From an uncultured Bacteroidales bacterium (GTDB taxonomy: Bacteria; Bacteroidota; Bacteroidia; Bacteroidales; ML635J-15): DNA of 8,378 nt. This document shows, piece by piece, positions 5,941 through 8,378 of this stretch; positions within the stretch are counted from its first letter, which is position 1, and each line of letters starts with the position of its first letter. Under the pieces are notes generated by a model. The model had not been told where the DNA came from. It was given only the letters and a program-made list of their open reading frames with translations, and searched no databases. The DNA lies in assembly GCA_905233405.1 (NCBI GenBank), contig CAJOEG010000012.1:1-8378 (forward strand). Reading direction: 5' to 3'. The position numbers and the translations under genes are program-made.

Positions 5941-7161
5941 CTATATTTTCCAGAAACTCTTTGGTAACCATACATTTTCGAGCGATTGCGCTTCCTTGAA
6001 CAGAGGAGCAATCTCCTCATCGGTAAATCCTGCAATTCCGCAACCTATACGTGTTACAAGAAATTTGTATTCGGGATGCATCTTTGCAAACTCGATAAAC
6101 TCATCAACATACGGTTTTATGGTTTCCACTCCTCCCTGCATGGTTGGAATTGCGTAGCTTTGTCCTTGCAAACCAACGCCTTGTCCCCACACAGCACCGA
6201 ACTTGTCCATTGCTATTCGTGCTGCGCCGCCGCCGTGTGCGCCAGCGAGATTGCTTCCGAAAACAAATATTTCATTTGGTTCAAGTGAGCGAATGAAATC
6301 TGGTGTGTAACGCTCTGATTTTGTTCCTTTTTGTTCCATATCGATATATTTAGGATGATAGTTTGCTGCATCGTAGAACCTCTTCAATGTTTCCTTGAAA
6401 TAGTTTGGCAAAAGGCTCATTGCATGATCTACGATTTTCTGTGGAATGTCCTTGTAGAATGCTTCGGCAATGCCACCTGCGATGCAGGCCTGCGTGTCGC
6501 TGTCGCCACCAAGCGAAACGGCGAGGCGAACGGTGCTTTCGTAGTCGGTACTCTCAAGGAAAGCTATGATGGATTCTGGAACGGAACCTTGGCAGGTTAC
6601 ATCGAATTCGTAATTTGGTCTGATTTCATCGCAGGTTCGGTCAAGGTTATAGCCGTATTTTGCTGAAATGCAGTCCTTTATCTCTGCTTTGCTTTTCCCG
6701 TTGCGAGCCAACCAGATAGCCGCTGCAGTTGCTTGAGCACCCTTAATGCCTTCGGGGTGGTTGTGGGTTATGCTGGCGGAAATTTCGGCAACTTTTTCAG
6801 TTTCTTCCAAGGAGTCGAACAGCCATCCGACTGCACTTACACGCATTGCCGAGCCGTTTCCAAAACTGTTGTATGGCTGACGTTTCCCCGACTTGAAAAT
6901 TTTTTCCGGTAAAAACAGCCATCCGAAAAACATTCCTCCGTAACCTGCACCTGGATTCAGCGAACCGTACTTCACCATCTTGTCTTCCAGAACCTTGTGG
7001 GTGTGTTCCGCATCATCCAATAGCCATTCGGCTACGGCCATAGTCATTGCCGAGTCGTCGGTGTAACGGCTTTTATTGTCAAACAGGTTGAACTTTGTTG
7101 TCTTGATACTGTTGAACTCGTGTGATGAGCCAACGATGTCTCCAATAATTGCTCCAATCAT
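5941..7161 (-). CDS. ADP-ribosylglycohydrolase fused to an A1S_2505-type / macro-like domain
   Basis: The 406-residue protein has two domains. Residues 1 to about 265 form an ADP-ribosylglycohydrolase (DraG/ARH) fold, which binds two Mg2+ and cleaves ADP-ribose from proteins or small molecules. Its signatures are GAIIGDIVGS (3-12), metal-binding YTDDSAMT (33-40), GNGSAMRV (101-108), NHPEG (134-138) and metal-binding GGDSDTQA (218-225). After a linker (about 265-297), residues 298-406 carry IFVFGSNLAGAHGGGAA (298-314), GQGVGLQGQSYAIPT (326-340) and TRIGCGIAGFTDEEIAPLF (370-388). This pattern is known from proteins annotated as A1S_2505-family phage non-structural proteins. The glycine-rich loops recall ADP-ribose-binding macro domains, but that link is my inference. 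All expected metal ligands are present, so the first domain should be active. ATG 7161 starts directly on the conserved first strand. The protein is cytosolic. No clear promoter was found upstream. Confidence 0.9.
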   Translation of the reverse strand: MIGAIIGDIVGSSHEFNSIKTTKFNLFDNKSRYTDDSAMTMAVAEWLLDDAEHTHKVLEDKMVKYGSLNPGAGYGGMFFGWLFLPEKIFKSGKRQPYNSFGNGSAMRVSAVGWLFDSLEETEKVAEISASITHNHPEGIKGAQATAAAIWLARNGKSKAEIKDCISAKYGYNLDRTCDEIRPNYEFDVTCQGSVPESIIAFLESTDYESTVRLAVSLGGDSDTQACIAGGIAEAFYKDIPQKIVDHAMSLLPNYFKETLKRFYDAANYHPKYIDMEQKGTKSERYTPDFIRSLEPNEIFVFGSNLAGAHGGGAARIAMDKFGAVWGQGVGLQGQSYAIPTMQGGVETIKPYVDEFIEFAKMHPEYKFLVTRIGCGIAGFTDEEIAPLFKEAQSLENVWLPKSFWKI

Positions 7162-7226
7162 AAATCTTAATTTTTAATGGTTATTTTTGGTGTTTGATAA
7201 TAATATAATTAAAAATCTTAATTTTT
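7162..7226. repeat. Pair of 14-bp direct repeats upstream of the ADP-ribosylglycohydrolase gene
   Basis: AAATCTTAATTTTT occurs at 7162-7175, touching the start codon, and again at 7213-7226, a spacing of 51 bases. The second copy also forms an AAAAAT/ATTTTT hairpin (7211-7226). The repeats lie in the 110-base gap between two same-strand genes, on the side where the promoter of the left gene must be. They may be binding sites, or chance similarity in AT-rich DNA. Confidence 0.35.
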
Positions 7227-7271
7227 TCAATGCGTTTGACTATTGTTTAGAAAAATCAGTACTGTGGAATT

Positions 7272-8378
7272 TTAATATTCACTATGTCCAATGGGATGAT
7301 TACAAGGGTCAACTTCTTTTCCTGTTGCAATGTCAATAATTCCCCATTGTCTTGCGCTATTTGTTACAAATGCCTTCCCGTTTTTGTTATGCAAAGGGTG
7401 AATATATTCGTATGGCAGATTAAAAGGTATTATTATGTTATTGTAAATGTCAATAGTTCCATATTTACTGTTTTTCTTCGCGATGACAATTCCATTGTGG
7501 AAACTATGGAAGATTTCATCATCGCATATTTCTTCATATTCAATAGGGATTTGCTCTACGCCTTGTTCGTTGACAAATCCGTATAACCCATTCAACTCAA
7601 CTTTACACAATCTGACATTACCCACACCCGTTTCTTCAAAAAATGATATGTAGTCATATTTCTTGAATCCAGCCACCATTTTCTGACTGGGCAGTTCCAT
7701 AATTCCAAATTTATTAAAATGGTCTTTAACTCTAATCCATCCTTTACGAAAAACATCACCTACTATTGGAGTTTCATAATGTCTTAAATCAAAACTATTT
7801 TCATCCCAGCGTTCTTCTCTCAGCAAAACGGCAACATCATAACTGAATAGAACCTTGATAGCGAACCACTCCTCAACATTAAAATTTTCCAACAAATCAT
7901 CCACGAAACCACAACCTTCATTCTTGACAAAATCTTCTACGAACTTTTGTTGTTGTGTACTGATTTTAGACTTTCCTTTTTGCTTTTCCGTTAGAATTTC
8001 ATATGCTATACAAGTAGAGAACGCTTCTTCAATGAAACGATATGGATAGTCGTTGTCATACGAAAAATAAGGTGATGGATGCAATTCATACAATTCTACA
8101 TCCATCAATGCGTGGCTCATTTCATAAAATAATGTAAAATCGAGCAAAATTCTAGCATTATCACTTATTTCTGCTTTATTTTTTGTTTTCGTCTCTGCAT
8201 AATCCTTGACTTTGTCCATCCAGATAAAAATCTGTCTGTGAAAAGTTTCGTTGTCGGGCGCATATATATAACACCCCAATTTATCATTTAAAGTAGTATT
8301 ATGGGAAATTCGTTCTAATGGATTGTCTTTTTTAGTTTTTTTTGAAGCCAACCATTTTTCAATGTCAAAATTTTTATA
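7272..8378 (-). CDS. Degenerate zincin-like domain plus WG repeats, N terminus outside the window
   Basis: The frame ends with TAA at 7272-7274 and stays open through the right edge. The first possible internal start is a TTG at 8351, but nine more sense codons precede it (reading YKNFDIEKW), so the true start is probably outside. In numbering from that TTG, residues about 60-175 are helical and contain LFYEMSHALMDVELY (74-88), then YRFIEEAFSTCIAYEIL (104-120). This resembles an HExxH zincin motif with a downstream Glu ligand, except that the first His is Tyr (Y76; E77, H80 and E108/E109 remain). Residues about 250-350 carry three WG-type repeats around GLYGFVNEQG (255-264), SKYGTIDIYNN (295-305) and RQWGIIDIATG (334-344). 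WG repeats are beta-rich modules thought to bind partners. The specific role is unknown. The gene lies 110 bases upstream of the ADP-ribosylglycohydrolase gene on the same strand and could be co-transcribed with it. Confidence 0.75.
   Translation of the reverse strand, partial: YKNFDIEKWLASKKTKKDNPLERISHNTTLNDKLGCYIYAPDNETFHRQIFIWMDKVKDYAETKTKNKAEISDNARILLDFTLFYEMSHALMDVELYELHPSPYFSYDNDYPYRFIEEAFSTCIAYEILTEKQKGKSKISTQQQKFVEDFVKNEGCGFVDDLLENFNVEEWFAIKVLFSYDVAVLLREERWDENSFDLRHYETPIVGDVFRKGWIRVKDHFNKFGIMELPSQKMVAGFKKYDYISFFEETGVGNVRLCKVELNGLYGFVNEQGVEQIPIEYEEICDDEIFHSFHNGIVIAKKNSKYGTIDIYNNIIIPFNLPYEYIHPLHNKNGKAFVTNSARQWGIIDIATGKEVDPCNHPIGHSEY

Noticed and set aside
1..8378. tRNA, rRNA, insertion sequences or attachment sites
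   Set aside because: No cloverleaf, rRNA-like stretch, transposase or integrase frame, or matched terminal repeats were seen anywhere in the window.

Overview
The window looks like chromosomal DNA of a Bacteroidota member, probably Bacteroidales. Three things suggest this. Coding strands carry upstream boxes of the Bacteroidetes sigma form TAnnTTTG and lack clear Shine-Dalgarno tracts. Base composition is AT-rich, with very AT-rich gaps. The gene families (threonine/serine exporter, MATE pump, orphan DUF58, poorly conserved lipoprotein, WG-repeat protein) are common in that phylum. This is inferred from sequence reading only; no search was run.

Layout. (1) 3-305, plus strand: C-terminal end of a threonine/serine exporter-family membrane protein, cut by the left edge. 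(2) 306-484: a gap with eight tandem 10-bp repeats, then a short palindrome-rich stretch. (3) 485-1849, minus: a complete MATE efflux pump starting at TTG. Its promoter contains a 30-bp inverted repeat. (4) 1850-2164: divergent spacer with a second, perfect inverted repeat close to the next gene. (5) 2165-3088, plus: a stand-alone DUF58 (von Willebrand A-like) protein. (6) 3089-3435: a convergent gap with a densely folded element whose arms can pair in two mutually exclusive ways. (7) 3436-4554, minus: a lipoprotein with propeller-like repeats and a very acidic insert. (8) 4648-5601, minus: a Gfo/Idh/MocA-type protein that appears to have lost its catalytic Lys and His and its clear dinucleotide-binding loop. 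(9) 5602-5940: a gap with one small hairpin. (10) 5941-7161, minus: an ADP-ribosylglycohydrolase fused to a second, macro-like / A1S_2505-type domain. (11) 7272-8378, minus: a zincin-like domain with a damaged HExxH motif followed by WG repeats. It is open through the right edge.

How the genes fit together. No single pathway joins them. Most genes appear to have their own promoter, and the gaps are 50-350 bases. The two right-hand genes are the most accessory-like pair. One is predicted to process ADP-ribose or a related nucleotide. The other joins a degenerate peptidase fold to WG repeats. The best candidates for something undescribed are this pair, the predicted Gfo/Idh/MocA pseudoenzyme, and the folded element near 3221-3349.
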